Below are positions 54,847 to 63,820 of a DNA stretch of 64,000 nucleotides, piece after piece. This DNA comes from Ketobacter sp036337295 (GTDB lineage Bacteria > Pseudomonadota > Gammaproteobacteria > Pseudomonadales > Ketobacteraceae), in assembly GCA_036337295.1 (NCBI GenBank), contig JAYZEN010000012.1, positions 62,001-126,000 of the forward strand, in the 5' to 3' direction. A program made the translations under genes and the position numbers. Within the stretch, counting starts at the first letter, position 1. Each line of letters opens with the position of its first letter. The notes beneath the pieces were generated by a model. The model was not told where the DNA came from and searched no databases. It saw only the letters and a program-made list of their open reading frames with translations.

Positions 54847-55149
54847 ATGGAACTGACACCACGGGAAAAAGACAAGCTGCTGCTGTTCAGTGCAGCGCAA
54901 CTGGCGGAACGGCGTAAAGCCCGCGGCCTGAAACTCAATTATCCGGAAGCGGTGGCGCTGATTTCCTTTGAAATCATTGAAGGGGCGCGGGACGGTAAAA
55001 CCGTGGCGGACCTGATGGATTACGGCCGCACCCTGCTCACCCGCGACGATGTGATGGAGGGGGTGGCTGAGATGATTCACGATGTGCAGGTGGAAGCCAC
55101 TTTTCCTGACGGGACCAAGCTGGTCACCGTACACGACCCGATTGTCTAA
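54847..55149 (+). CDS. ureA: Urease gamma subunit
   Basis: 100 residues, exact family length. MELTPREKDKLL start and GARDGKTVADLM, TRDDVMEGV and FPDGTKLVTVHDPI motifs are diagnostic. Structural subunit of the cytosolic (alpha beta gamma)3 urease. 41 bp before ureB. Confidence 0.97.
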   Translation: MELTPREKDKLLLFSAAQLAERRKARGLKLNYPEAVALISFEIIEGARDGKTVADLMDYGRTLLTRDDVMEGVAEMIHDVQVEATFPDGTKLVTVHDPIV

Positions 55150-55190
55150 GACACCAGAGTATAACGAGCCAGAGCTTAAGGAGCCGATCC

Positions 55191-55496
55191 ATGATTCCAG
55201 GTGAACTGATTACCGAGCCGGGCGAGCTGGAGCTGAACGCCGGGCTGCCCACTGTTACGGTGACCGTTGCCAACACCGGCGACCGTCCCATTCAGGTGGG
55301 TTCCCACTACCATTTTTATGAAACCAATGGCGCGCTGGATTTCGACCGGGAAAAAACCCGGGGCTATCGCCTGGACATTGCCGCCGGCACGGCCGTGCGC
55401 TTTGAACCGGGGCAAAGCCGGGAGGTGACGTTGGTGCAATACGCCGGTGATAAAACCGTGTATGGCTTCCGTGGCATGGTGATGGGGAAACTGTAA
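55191..55496 (+). CDS. ureB: Urease beta subunit
   Basis: 101 residues. MIPGELI start, NTGDRPIQVGSHYHF and RLDIAAGTAVRFEPG motifs. AAGGAG ribosome site before the ATG. Its stop overlaps the ureC start by one base (TAATG), which favours balanced translation. Confidence 0.97.
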   Translation: MIPGELITEPGELELNAGLPTVTVTVANTGDRPIQVGSHYHFYETNGALDFDREKTRGYRLDIAAGTAVRFEPGQSREVTLVQYAGDKTVYGFRGMVMGKL

Positions 55497-57199
55497 TGGC
55501 GAAGATTGATCGACGTGCCTATGGCGAAATGTTTGGCCCCACGGTGGGGGATCGGTTGCGCCTGGGTGACACCGAACTCTTTATTGAAGTGGAAAAGGAT
55601 TACGCCATTTATGGCGATGAAGTGAAATTCGGCGGTGGTAAAGTCATTCGTGATGGTATGGGGCAATCCCAACGCCTGCGCAGTGAGTCGGTGGACACCG
55701 TCATCACCAACGCGGTGATCCTGGATTACTGGGGGATTGTCAAAGCGGATGTGGGCATCAAGGATGGCCGCATCGTGGCCATCGGCAAGGCCGGTAATCC
55801 GGATGTGCAGCAGGGTGTCACCATCGTGGTGGGCCCGGGCACGGAAGTGATCGCCGGAGAAGGCCAGATCCTCACGGCCGGAGGTATCGACGCCCACATT
55901 CATTTCATCTGTCCGCAACAAATCGAAGAAGCGCTGATGTCCGGGGTGACCACCATGATTGGCGGAGGCACCGGGCCGGCCACCGGCACCAATGCCACCA
56001 CCTGTACACCGGGTGCCTGGCACATTGAACAAATGCTGAAAGCGGCAGAAGGCCTGCCCATGAACCTGGGGTTCCTGGGTAAGGGCAATGCGTCGTTGCC
56101 GGGCCCGCTGGAAGAGCAGGTGGTGGCCGGTGCCCTGGGTTTGAAACTGCACGAAGACTGGGGCACAACGCCTGCGGCCATCGACAACTGCCTGGACGTG
56201 GCGGAAAAGTACGATGTGCAGGTGGCCATTCACACGGATACCCTGAACGAATCCGGTTTTGTGGAAGACACTGTCGCGGCGTTCAAAGGCCGCACCATTC
56301 ACACCTATCACACGGAAGGCGCTGGCGGTGGTCACGCGCCGGATATCATCAAGGTGTGTGGTGAGGACAATGTGTTGCCGTCCTCCACCAACCCCACCCG
56401 TCCCTACACGGTGAATACCATCGACGAGCACCTGGACATGTTGATGGTGTGTCATCATTTGGATTCCGGCATTCCCGAAGACGTGGCCTTTGCGGATTCC
56501 CGCATTCGTCGCGAAACCATTGCGGCCGAAGACATTCTCCATGACCTGGGCGCCTTCGCCATGATTTCATCCGATTCCCAGGCCATGGGGCGGGTGGGGG
56601 AAGTGGTGTGTCGCACCTGGCAGACCGCGCACAAGATGAAAGTACAGCGGGGGCCTTTGGACCCGGACAGCGATCGCCATGATAATTTCCGCGCCAAGCG
56701 TTACATTGCCAAGTACACCATCAACCCGGCCATCACCCATGGTATTGCCCATGAGGTGGGGTCGGTGGAAGTGGGCAAGTGGGCGGACCTGGTGTTGTGG
56801 AAACCCGCATTTTTTGGGGTAAAACCGTCCCTGATCATCAAGGGCGGTGCCATTGCGGCTGCGCCCATGGGGGACCCCAATGCCTCTATTCCCACGCCAC
56901 AACCGGTGCACTATCGTATGATGTTCGGTGCCTTTGGCCGTTCGGTGCTGGATACGAATTTGACCTTTGTGTCCCAGGCTGCGCTGGACAATGATATCGG
57001 CGCCCGTCTGGGTTTGCAGCGCAAACTGGTGGCAGTCCAGGGTTGTCGCTCGGTGCAGAAGAGCAGTCTGATTCTGAACGATTACCAACCCAATATCACG
57101 GTGGATGCACAGACCTATGAAGTGCGCGCTGACGGTGTGCTGCTGACCTGTGAGCCGGCTAAGGAATTGCCATTGGCGCAGCGGTATTTTTTGTTTTAG
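55496..57199 (+). CDS. ureC: Urease alpha (catalytic) subunit
   Basis: 567 residues, full length. Splits urea to ammonia and carbamate. Ni-site residues are all present: HxH in DAHIHFICP, the carbamylated Lys and His in GLKLHEDWG, His in AIHTDTLNE, flap His in MVCHHLDSG, and Asp in SSDSQAMGR. The TEGAGGGHAPD segment is intact. No sign of damage. After the stop comes the inverted-repeat element, then ureE. Confidence 0.98.
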   Translation: MAKIDRRAYGEMFGPTVGDRLRLGDTELFIEVEKDYAIYGDEVKFGGGKVIRDGMGQSQRLRSESVDTVITNAVILDYWGIVKADVGIKDGRIVAIGKAGNPDVQQGVTIVVGPGTEVIAGEGQILTAGGIDAHIHFICPQQIEEALMSGVTTMIGGGTGPATGTNATTCTPGAWHIEQMLKAAEGLPMNLGFLGKGNASLPGPLEEQVVAGALGLKLHEDWGTTPAAIDNCLDVAEKYDVQVAIHTDTLNESGFVEDTVAAFKGRTIHTYHTEGAGGGHAPDIIKVCGEDNVLPSSTNPTRPYTVNTIDEHLDMLMVCHHLDSGIPEDVAFADSRIRRETIAAEDILHDLGAFAMISSDSQAMGRVGEVVCRTWQTAHKMKVQRGPLDPDSDRHDNFRAKRYIAKYTINPAITHGIAHEVGSVEVGKWADLVLWKPAFFGVKPSLIIKGGAIAAAPMGDPNASIPTPQPVHYRMMFGAFGRSVLDTNLTFVSQAALDNDIGARLGLQRKLVAVQGCRSVQKSSLILNDYQPNITVDAQTYEVRADGVLLTCEPAKELPLAQRYFLF

Positions 57200-57225
57200 A
57201 TTTTTTTGAGCGTAGATTTAAATCC

Positions 57226-57335
57226 GCGGAGAGGCGTCAGCGACTGCCGGGAATCGCTACAAGCACATCCCTGTGCGCTCGACAGCGGCCGTCCATGGCC
57301 GCTGACGTTCCCGGCAGTCGCTGACGCCTCTCCGC
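57226..57335. repeat. Branched inverted-repeat element between ureC and ureE
   Basis: Perfect 28-bp arms (57226-57253 and 57308-57335) enclose 54 bases that contain two further hairpins: GCACA/TGTGC (57263-57276) and CAGCGGCC/GGCCGCTG (57283-57304). The whole folds as a three-way or cruciform structure in DNA or RNA. It is inside an operon, so it may be a mobile intergenic repeat or an mRNA stabiliser/attenuator. Only one copy is in the window. Confidence 0.88.
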
Positions 57336-57357
57336 TCATATTGAGCAAGCTTTCAAC

Positions 57358-57876
57358 ATGATCAAAGTATGCGAATTTGCCGCCGATGCAGCGGCCTCTA
57401 CACCAGCCCAATTAACAGTGCGGCTGCCGTTTGATGAGCGTAAGAAAAGCCGCCTGAAGACCGCAGCAGAAAACGGTGAGCCACTGGGCTTTATGTTACC
57501 CCGCGGCCACATCCTGCGGGACGGCACCCGGCTGCTGGATGAAAGCGGCCGGGTGATAGAAGTGAAAGCGGCGGATGAAACCGTCAGTACCGTATCCAGC
57601 GACAATGCCCATTTGGTGATGCGGGCCGCGTACCATCTGGGTAACCGTCATGTGCCGTTGCAGATTGGCGACGGTTGGTTGCGGTACCAGCACGATCACG
57701 TTTTGGATGCCATGGTGATTGGCCTGGGCCTGACGGTGACCGTGGAGGATGCACCCTTCGAGCCGGAAGACGGCGCTTATGCCGGTGGTCATGCCCATTC
57801 CCATTCCCATTCCCATGGTGATGATCACGGCCATGCTCATGAGCACGAACATGGCCATCACCACCATGACCATTGA
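57358..57876 (+). CDS. ureE: Urease nickel metallochaperone UreE
   Basis: 172 residues. N-terminal peptide-binding domain with RLPFDERKKSRLK and GxxLPRGHILRDG; central metal-binding domain with AYHLGNRHVPLQI and conserved DHVLDAMV; C-terminal ~30 residues form a His-rich tail (alternating HxH units then HHHH) that stores nickel. It overlaps ureF by 11 bases. Confidence 0.96.
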   Translation: MIKVCEFAADAAASTPAQLTVRLPFDERKKSRLKTAAENGEPLGFMLPRGHILRDGTRLLDESGRVIEVKAADETVSTVSSDNAHLVMRAAYHLGNRHVPLQIGDGWLRYQHDHVLDAMVIGLGLTVTVEDAPFEPEDGAYAGGHAHSHSHSHGDDHGHAHEHEHGHHHHDH

Positions 57877-58540
57877 TCAGCTGCAACTGCTGCAGCTGTT
57901 GCAGCTGACCAGTCCGTCCCTTCCCATCGGTGGCTTTTCCTGGTCCCAGGGCACTGAAACCGCCATCGAACAGGGCTGGTTGCAGGGGGAAGCCGACTAT
58001 GCCCGGTGGCTGGAAGGTATCATTGGTTCGGCCTTTGTGAGTCAGGAATGGCCGTTGCTGCGTAAGTTGCAGCAAGCCTGGCAGGCGCAGGATCTGGAGC
58101 AGGTCCGGTATTGGAATCAATACGCGCTGGCGCTGCGGGAAACCAAAGAGCTGCTCCTGGAAGATACCCAGATGGGGGCTGCGCTGCTGCGCTTGATGCG
58201 CGATCTGGATTATTCACACGCGGCACTCTGGTCAGAACCAAACACCAGCTACCTGACGGCCTTTGCCATGGCGGCCACAGAAAAAAATATCCCGCTGGAC
58301 GCCGCCGCTATCGGTTTGGCCTGGAGCTGGTTGGAGAACCAGATTGCCGCCGCGCTGAAAACCTTCCCCATGGGGCAGACTGCCGGGCAAAGAATTTTCC
58401 ATCGTATCGCCCCGCACTTCCCGGAATTGCTGAAACAATCCATGGCGGTGGAGGACGATGATATCGGATGTTCACTGCCGGGTGTGGTCCTGGCGAGCAT
58501 GCAACACGAACGGCAGTACAGTCGGCTGTTTCGTTCGTAG
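57866..58540 (+). CDS. ureF: Urease accessory protein UreF
   Basis: 224 residues from ATG 57866; the frame is open 117 bases earlier inside the His tail of ureE but gives a low-complexity extension. Motifs: LLQLTSPSLPIGGFSWSQG at the start, SAFVSQEWPL, NRLALRETKE-like region, and PMGQTAGQRI. Works with UreD and UreG. The next gene is on the opposite strand, so the operon ends here without ureG. Confidence 0.95.
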   Translation: MTIDQLQLLQLLQLTSPSLPIGGFSWSQGTETAIEQGWLQGEADYARWLEGIIGSAFVSQEWPLLRKLQQAWQAQDLEQVRYWNQYALALRETKELLLEDTQMGAALLRLMRDLDYSHAALWSEPNTSYLTAFAMAATEKNIPLDAAAIGLAWSWLENQIAAALKTFPMGQTAGQRIFHRIAPHFPELLKQSMAVEDDDIGCSLPGVVLASMQHERQYSRLFRS

Positions 58541-58559
58541 CTGCGCTGCATACTCCTCG

Positions 58560-59390
58560 TCAAGCCGCCAGCATCTCATCAATATCGTCTTCGGTCTGAG
58601 CCAGCTGTTCCAGTTGTTCAAACAGTTTAAAGCTGTTCAGCGCCAGCGCCGAGGTGAGCTGGTCCGGCAGCTCGGACACTATGGTTTTGGGATCAATATC
58701 CTCGTCCAGGTGCTGAAGGATGCTGTCAGCCAGGGCGATGATCGCTGCATAGGGCGTAAAGGGAGACGCCTGCAGCGGCGCTTCCTGATGGTTCAAAGCC
58801 GTGGTGATGATTTCCGGAAATTTCCAGGATTCCGCCAGGCGCGCGCCCACCTGATTGTGGTTGTAGCCCAGCTTGGCGTTTTCCGCATTGATCTGGCTGT
58901 TGCCGTTTGCCACCATGGACTCAATGGTTTTCATGGTGTCCGTCTGCACAAGATACATCAGTGGCAGCCCGATCTTATGCAACATGCCGCAGGTGAAGGC
59001 AATCTCGGGATCGCAACCGCTGGCATTGCGGGCGATCAGTTTGCTCAGGTTGGCTACCATGAAGCTGTCGTGCCAGAACCCACGCATGTCCAGCCCGGGA
59101 ATGTTTTTTACTGCGCTGGTAACGCCGGAGGCGATGACCAGTGTGCGCAAGGCGTCGCTGCCCAGCATGATCACCGCCGAGTCCAGGGAAGCCACCTTGC
59201 GCCCGGCGCCATAGCGCACCGAATTGGCAAGCCGCAACACCTTGGCGGCAATGGCCGGGTCGCTTTGGATGCTGCGGGAAATGCTCTCGGCATTGGCGGT
59301 TTGACTATTGAAACTGGCGATCAGCTCCTGCACAACTTGAGGAATGCTGGGTAGCTCATAAATCCGTTTGATCACGTCTTCGATGGGCAT
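58560..59390 (-). CDS. HDOD-domain protein
   Basis: 276 residues. HDOD domain over most of the length: LPSIPQVVQELIASF start, IQSDPAIAAKVLRLANS, AIMLGSDALR, and the HD-motif region CGMLHKIGLPL in which the catalytic Asp is Lys, as is common in HDOD proteins, so no phosphodiesterase activity is expected. These proteins act as signalling scaffolds. GGAGA lies before the ATG. 130 bp from the flavodoxin gene on the same strand. Confidence 0.88.
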   Translation of the reverse strand: MPIEDVIKRIYELPSIPQVVQELIASFNSQTANAESISRSIQSDPAIAAKVLRLANSVRYGAGRKVASLDSAVIMLGSDALRTLVIASGVTSAVKNIPGLDMRGFWHDSFMVANLSKLIARNASGCDPEIAFTCGMLHKIGLPLMYLVQTDTMKTIESMVANGNSQINAENAKLGYNHNQVGARLAESWKFPEIITTALNHQEAPLQASPFTPYAAIIALADSILQHLDEDIDPKTIVSELPDQLTSALALNSFKLFEQLEQLAQTEDDIDEMLAA

Positions 59391-59520
59391 GCTGTTCTCC
59401 TTAACATGTGTTCCAATACAGTGTCAGTGGGAGAAGTATAGTTGCCGACCCGGCCGGTCTACCCCTTTGTTTTACCGCTGCTGATCACAAATTCTGATAA
59501 GGGGTATTCCGGTTATGCCT

Positions 59521-60111
59521 TCAAGCGGTTGCGCCCTGCAGGTTGCCCGCTGCCTGTGAGGGAGTGAGCTTTTCCAACAGCAACGGCTTGACCTGTTCCA
59601 CCCAGCTCCGCAGGCGTTCTTCCGTGTGCATTCCCTGGGTGCGTTGATCAATCACCAAGCCGACGAAGCGACCCTCCACCACGGAGGCCGAGTGCTCAAA
59701 CGTGTAGCCATCCGTACTCCAGTCACCCACCATATCAGCACCCAGATCTTTGAAGATGGTATACAGTGCCATGAGGGAACTGGCGAAGCGGTCAGCATAA
59801 CGTTCCTGGGCCCCCAGACCGAAAAAAGCGATCCGTTTTCCAGCAAGATCCGGTTGGCCGAACTGCGCGAGAAATTCCTCCCAGTTGCGTTCCAGGCAGC
59901 CGGCACTGAGGCCGGGAATGTCCCCTACGCCATAACTGGGGGTGCCCAGGATCAGCGCGTCATACTGCAACAGGTCTGCAGCCTGTATGCGGTTCACGTT
60001 GACGGGCTTGTCCGCCTGTTCTGCTCCCAGCAACTTGTGGATTTTCTTGGCGATCAGGCGGGTGGTTCCGGTTTCCGTTCCAAAGAAAATGCCAATCTTG
60101 CGGTTGCTCAT
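59521..60111 (-). CDS. Long-chain flavodoxin (NifF/FldA-like)
   Basis: 196 residues. FMN phosphate loop GTETGTTRLIA (~11-21), W/Y FMN-stacking region in LGTPSYGVGDIPG, AFFGLGAQERY and the DWSTDGYTFEHSASVVEGRFVGL end typical of long-chain flavodoxins. Low-potential one-electron carrier. Similarity to Azotobacter NifF is strong by eye, but FldA shares these motifs. AGGAGA precedes the ATG. It is 43 bp downstream of the rhodanese-ankyrin gene and probably co-transcribed with it. Confidence 0.9.
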   Translation of the reverse strand: MSNRKIGIFFGTETGTTRLIAKKIHKLLGAEQADKPVNVNRIQAADLLQYDALILGTPSYGVGDIPGLSAGCLERNWEEFLAQFGQPDLAGKRIAFFGLGAQERYADRFASSLMALYTIFKDLGADMVGDWSTDGYTFEHSASVVEGRFVGLVIDQRTQGMHTEERLRSWVEQVKPLLLEKLTPSQAAGNLQGATA

Positions 60112-60154
60112 GGGCGGGTCTCCTGTTCTGTTGTGTGCACGGTTTCCGGAAGCA

Positions 60155-60832
60155 TCATGCCGTGGCGGACTGGCTTTTCAGGTAGCGCAGAATCTCTATG
60201 TTGGACGCCAGATCCAGGGCGCTGTAGTCGTCATGATTGGCGAGGTCCAGAGACGCACCGGCTTCCACCAGCAATTCCACTGCGTCGGTTTTTCCCGCTG
60301 AAGCGGCGTACATCAGCACGCTGACACCATCCGGATTCTGATGGTCGATATTGGCGCCGGCTTGCAGCAGCTCGTGCATGAGGGTCAGGTGGTCACCGTA
60401 ACAGGCAGCCCACAAGGCGGTATTGCCCGAGCCGTCGCAGGCTTCCAGGTTGGTACCGGATTGCAGTAACTGGCGCACCATCGTCAGATCGCCACTGCGT
60501 GCAGCCTGAATCAGTGACGCGTCGCCCGCACCGCTGAGTTTTTTCCAGGCAGTGAATCCACCCTGCAGGCTGTAACAGCGTTTAAAACCGGCCCTTCCGA
60601 GAATGGCGGCCATATCCTTGCTGCTGTTGCCATGGTAGCAATACACCAGCACCGGCCGTTCGAACTGTCCGCTGTTGATCAGGTGCTCGGTGAGCTGCTC
60701 GTGCCCGCGCATGGCGCCATCAATGTGCTGTTCCTTGTAGGAATGGGGGTCCCGTACATCGATGATAAGCGGGTTGTCGGTCATGATGAGTGACTGGGCC
60801 TGGAGCGGGCTGATCTCGCTGAAATACGACAT
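60155..60832 (-). CDS. Rhodanese-ankyrin fusion protein
   Basis: 225 residues from ATG 60832 with AAGGAAA upstream; the longer frame to 60964 would add a hydrophobic stretch without a ribosome site. Residues ~1-105 are a rhodanese domain with the active-site loop VYCYHGNSS (persulfide Cys), DVRDPHSYKEQHIDGA and LQGGFTAWKK. Residues ~108-215 contain three to four ankyrin repeats (SGNTALWAACYGDHLTLMHELLQAG type). A sulfur carrier docking to a partner protein is likely; the flavodoxin is the nearest candidate. Confidence 0.85.
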   Translation of the reverse strand: MSYFSEISPLQAQSLIMTDNPLIIDVRDPHSYKEQHIDGAMRGHEQLTEHLINSGQFERPVLVYCYHGNSSKDMAAILGRAGFKRCYSLQGGFTAWKKLSGAGDASLIQAARSGDLTMVRQLLQSGTNLEACDGSGNTALWAACYGDHLTLMHELLQAGANIDHQNPDGVSVLMYAASAGKTDAVELLVEAGASLDLANHDDYSALDLASNIEILRYLKSQSATA

Positions 60833-61057
60833 GCTGATGTTTCCTTCTGGCAGTAGAACCCATGTAATTGCAGGAATTGATCCAAACAGGGCCAAGCCGT
60901 AAACAGCTGAATTTATTACGCTAAACCAACTGATCCCGAGGGTTCTGGGTGGCGTGTTTGCCATCTGTCCGGGGTGATTGTCTGTTTTGCTACAGGCGGT
61001 ATCACCAGATCAGGGTATGATGGTGGTCACCAAAAGCCAGCATGGGAGGGAAAACCG

Positions 61058-62050
61058 ATGCATTATAAAGCCGTAAAACTGGTGAAACGGCCAGGTTTAC
61101 AGATCACCCCGGATGTCTTTCAGGTGGTGACAGAGGAAACGCCGGAACTGAACGACGGCGAGATCCTCATCAAACAAACCGCCATGTCCCTGGACCCGGC
61201 CATGAAAGGCTGGATGTCGGAAGACCGGGACAGCTATATTCCCCCGGTGGAGCTGGGTGAGACCATGCGCTCCAGTGGCGTGGGAGAAGTGGTGGGCTCC
61301 CTCAATGAGCGGTTCCCGGTGGGCGCACGGGTGATGGGATTGACCGGTTGGGCGGAGTACATTGTCAGTGACGGTCGTGGCATGCAGTTGGTGCCCGACA
61401 GCGTCAGCGATGAGGCAGTGTTGTGTGTGCTGTCGCTGCCGGGCATGACCGCCTATCAGGGACTGATGAAGGTGGGCAGACCCAAAGCCGGTGAAACCCT
61501 GTTTGTGACCGGAGCGGCCGGGTCGGTGGGGGTGATGGTGGGTCAGATCGCTAAAGCCGAAGGCCTGCGGGTGGTGGGCTGCGCCGGCACCGATGAAAAG
61601 TGCCAGTGGCTGCAGCAGGAGTTGGGGTTCGACCAGGCCATCAACTACCACAGTGCCAACCTGGCCCAGGAGCTGGCGCAGGCCACGCCCAATGGCATCG
61701 ATGTGTTTTTTGAAAATACCGGTGGTCCGGTACAGGTGCTGGCATTCGAGCGGATGAATACCTTTGGCAGGGTGGTGGTTTGTGGCCTGATTGCCGATTA
61801 CAGCAGTCTGCAGCCGGCACCGGGGCCCAGTTGGCTGCGGGTTATCAAAAAACGATTGACCATCCAGGGCTTCACCATGCCGGATCATTGGGACAAAATG
61901 GAAGAGTTGGTGAAGGCGGTCTCCGCCTATCTGATGAAAGGACAGATCAAATACAAAGCCCACACCATCGAAGGTCTGGAAAGCGCCATCGAAGGCATCA
62001 ATCTGCTCTTTACCGGGGGCAATATGGGTAAACTGATGGTGAAGTTATAG
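61058..62050 (+). CDS. NADPH-dependent CurA-like reductase (MDR superfamily)
   Basis: 330 residues from ATG 61058 with GGAGGG upstream; the frame is open 84 bases earlier without a better start. Zinc-free medium-chain dehydrogenase/reductase: SLDPAMKGWMSE, SLPGMTAYQGL, and the nucleotide-binding GAAGSVGVMVGQIAKAEG. Matches the curcumin/leukotriene-B4 12-hydroxydehydrogenase-like branch that reduces double bonds of enones. 39 bp before the DUF1348 gene and probably in one transcript. Confidence 0.88.
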   Translation: MHYKAVKLVKRPGLQITPDVFQVVTEETPELNDGEILIKQTAMSLDPAMKGWMSEDRDSYIPPVELGETMRSSGVGEVVGSLNERFPVGARVMGLTGWAEYIVSDGRGMQLVPDSVSDEAVLCVLSLPGMTAYQGLMKVGRPKAGETLFVTGAAGSVGVMVGQIAKAEGLRVVGCAGTDEKCQWLQQELGFDQAINYHSANLAQELAQATPNGIDVFFENTGGPVQVLAFERMNTFGRVVVCGLIADYSSLQPAPGPSWLRVIKKRLTIQGFTMPDHWDKMEELVKAVSAYLMKGQIKYKAHTIEGLESAIEGINLLFTGGNMGKLMVKL

Positions 62051-62089
62051 ATGCCGTCATTCACAAGCCGTCATGAGTGAGGTCGTATC

Positions 62090-62569
62090 ATGAGTCATGC
62101 AGTCCAACCCCGTCCACCGTTTCCCCCGTTCACGGAAGAGACCGCCCGCCAGAAGGTGCGCATGGCGGAGAACGCCTGGAACGGTCGTGACCCGGACAAG
62201 GTTGCCCTGGCCTACACGCCGGACAGCCGCTGGCGCAATCGCAGTGAGTTTCCCGTGGGTCGCGAGCAGATCGCGGCCTTTCTCAAGCGTAAATGGGCGC
62301 GGGAGCTGGAGTATCGCCTGATCAAGGAACTCTGGGCCTTCACCGAGAATCGCATCGCTGTGCGCTTCGCTTACGAGTGGCATGACGAGCAGGGACAATG
62401 GTATCGCAGCTACGGCAATGAGAACTGGGAATTCAGTGCCGAAGGATTGATGCAGGTGCGTCACGCCAGCATCAACGACCTGCCCATTGCGGCCACGGAG
62501 CGACTGTTCCACTGGGAGCATGGACCCCGGCCGGAGGATCATCCCGGGCTTTCGGAGTTGGGGCTTTAA
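62090..62569 (+). CDS. DUF1348 (NTF2/SnoaL-like) protein
   Basis: 159 residues. DUF1348 signature: FTEETARQKVRMAENAWNG, RDPDKVALAYTPDSRWRNR, FLKRKWARELEYRLIKELW, FAYEWHDEQGQWYRSYGNENWEF. Single cone-shaped NTF2 domain with a central pocket; enzymatic role unknown. The stop is 3 bp from the end of the convergent next gene. Confidence 0.88.
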   Translation: MSHAVQPRPPFPPFTEETARQKVRMAENAWNGRDPDKVALAYTPDSRWRNRSEFPVGREQIAAFLKRKWARELEYRLIKELWAFTENRIAVRFAYEWHDEQGQWYRSYGNENWEFSAEGLMQVRHASINDLPIAATERLFHWEHGPRPEDHPGLSELGL

Positions 62570-62572
62570 GCG

Positions 62573-63820
62573 TTATTCACGGCGGGCCTGGGCCAGCCTG
62601 CAATAAAAGTCCACGTACTGTTGGTGTCCACCAGGGAACACCACATTCAGGTGCAAAGGATCGTCCTGGTCACTGATGCCGGCTACCGCCTGCCACGGCT
62701 GTTGTTGCAACAGGGGCACCTGAATGCTGGGGCGCTTCAGTTCACCGCCACTGCTGTCCACAAAGAGCACCGCGTTGTCCGTGTGAAAACGGGTTCCCAG
62801 AGCCTGCACCAGGTTTAGGAATCCGCGATCGCTGCCACCTCGCAACCAGTGCCCGTTGTGTTGCGGGTCCGGTTGCGAGGTGACGGTATCGCCCACGCCG
62901 ATGATGCGGGGCATCTGGTCCGGGTCGAAATGATCCTGCGCCAGTTGTAACAGCGCCTGCGGGTCGCGGGGTGCCTGCCGGGCATTAAAACGTTCACCCA
63001 GGGGATAGATTCCGGTGCGCTGCTGGTAGTAACGATTGAGGATCACCAGAACCCCCACTTCTTTCACTGCCCCTTGCAGCATAAACTGAAAATCGGTGGT
63101 GCCGGAGTCTGCATCGGTTGCCCATTTAATGCGTTCCCCTTGTGGGCCGGTGCCCAGGTTGGGCGCGTAGTGAATGAAGAATGAATCCCCCAGGCCTTGC
63201 TTCTCTGCCTGTTCTAACAGTTCAAGCAGAATACTCTGAACCGTGCGTTGCAATGCGATGAGCTCGCTGACACCCTGCGCGTGTTGTTGCAACAGCGCGT
63301 GAAACCCATTGATGTTGATGGTGGGGGACACCGGGTTGTCCAGGATCACCACCGCCAGCACGGATTCGATCGCCTCTGCGCTCAATGCCAATGGCGGCTG
63401 ACGCATCCAGTCTGACAAAGCTACGTGCATTGCGTCGGGCACCGCCGCCAGAAACGCCAGCTCCTCCGGGGTGACTCCGGGATGAGTGACATTGCCCGCT
63501 GCATCCTGCCATTGGACGCCACCGGCGGCCAGTCCGGGCAGATAGGCCTGATGTTGCGGCTGACGATCCAACAGCGCCTGATCCACCAGGGCGTTCACGC
63601 CGCGCCGGCCGATGTGTTCACCGTTGGTCAGCACAAAAAACTCCGGCTGCATCAGGGCTGCGGCTTCGATGTAGCGGCGGGGCAGGGTGCGGGTTAACGG
63701 GTCCCGTACCAGGGGCATGCATACCCCGTCCAGATCCTGAATGATCAACAAGTCCGAAGTGTCACTCAGAGTTTGCAGGAGTGTGTTGAGTTCCGTCGCG
63801 AATCGTAATTGAGAAAGCAT
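62573..63820 (-). CDS. stpA: Glucosylglycerol-3-phosphate phosphatase
   Basis: 415 residues from ATG 63820; the frame is open 75 bases earlier and two other Met codons could be the start. HAD-like phosphatase with motif I QDLDGVCMPLVRDPL near residue 30 and conserved blocks FFVLTNGEHIGRRGVNALVDQAL and HWLRGGSDRGFLNLVQ, matching the StpA/GgpP family of cyanobacteria and marine proteobacteria. It dephosphorylates glucosylglycerol phosphate to the osmolyte glucosylglycerol. The synthase GgpS is probably beyond the window edge. The last ~180 bp of the window hold only its upstream region. Confidence 0.8.
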   Translation of the reverse strand: MLSQLRFATELNTLLQTLSDTSDLLIIQDLDGVCMPLVRDPLTRTLPRRYIEAAALMQPEFFVLTNGEHIGRRGVNALVDQALLDRQPQHQAYLPGLAAGGVQWQDAAGNVTHPGVTPEELAFLAAVPDAMHVALSDWMRQPPLALSAEAIESVLAVVILDNPVSPTININGFHALLQQHAQGVSELIALQRTVQSILLELLEQAEKQGLGDSFFIHYAPNLGTGPQGERIKWATDADSGTTDFQFMLQGAVKEVGVLVILNRYYQQRTGIYPLGERFNARQAPRDPQALLQLAQDHFDPDQMPRIIGVGDTVTSQPDPQHNGHWLRGGSDRGFLNLVQALGTRFHTDNAVLFVDSSGGELKRPSIQVPLLQQQPWQAVAGISDQDDPLHLNVVFPGGHQQYVDFYCRLAQARRE

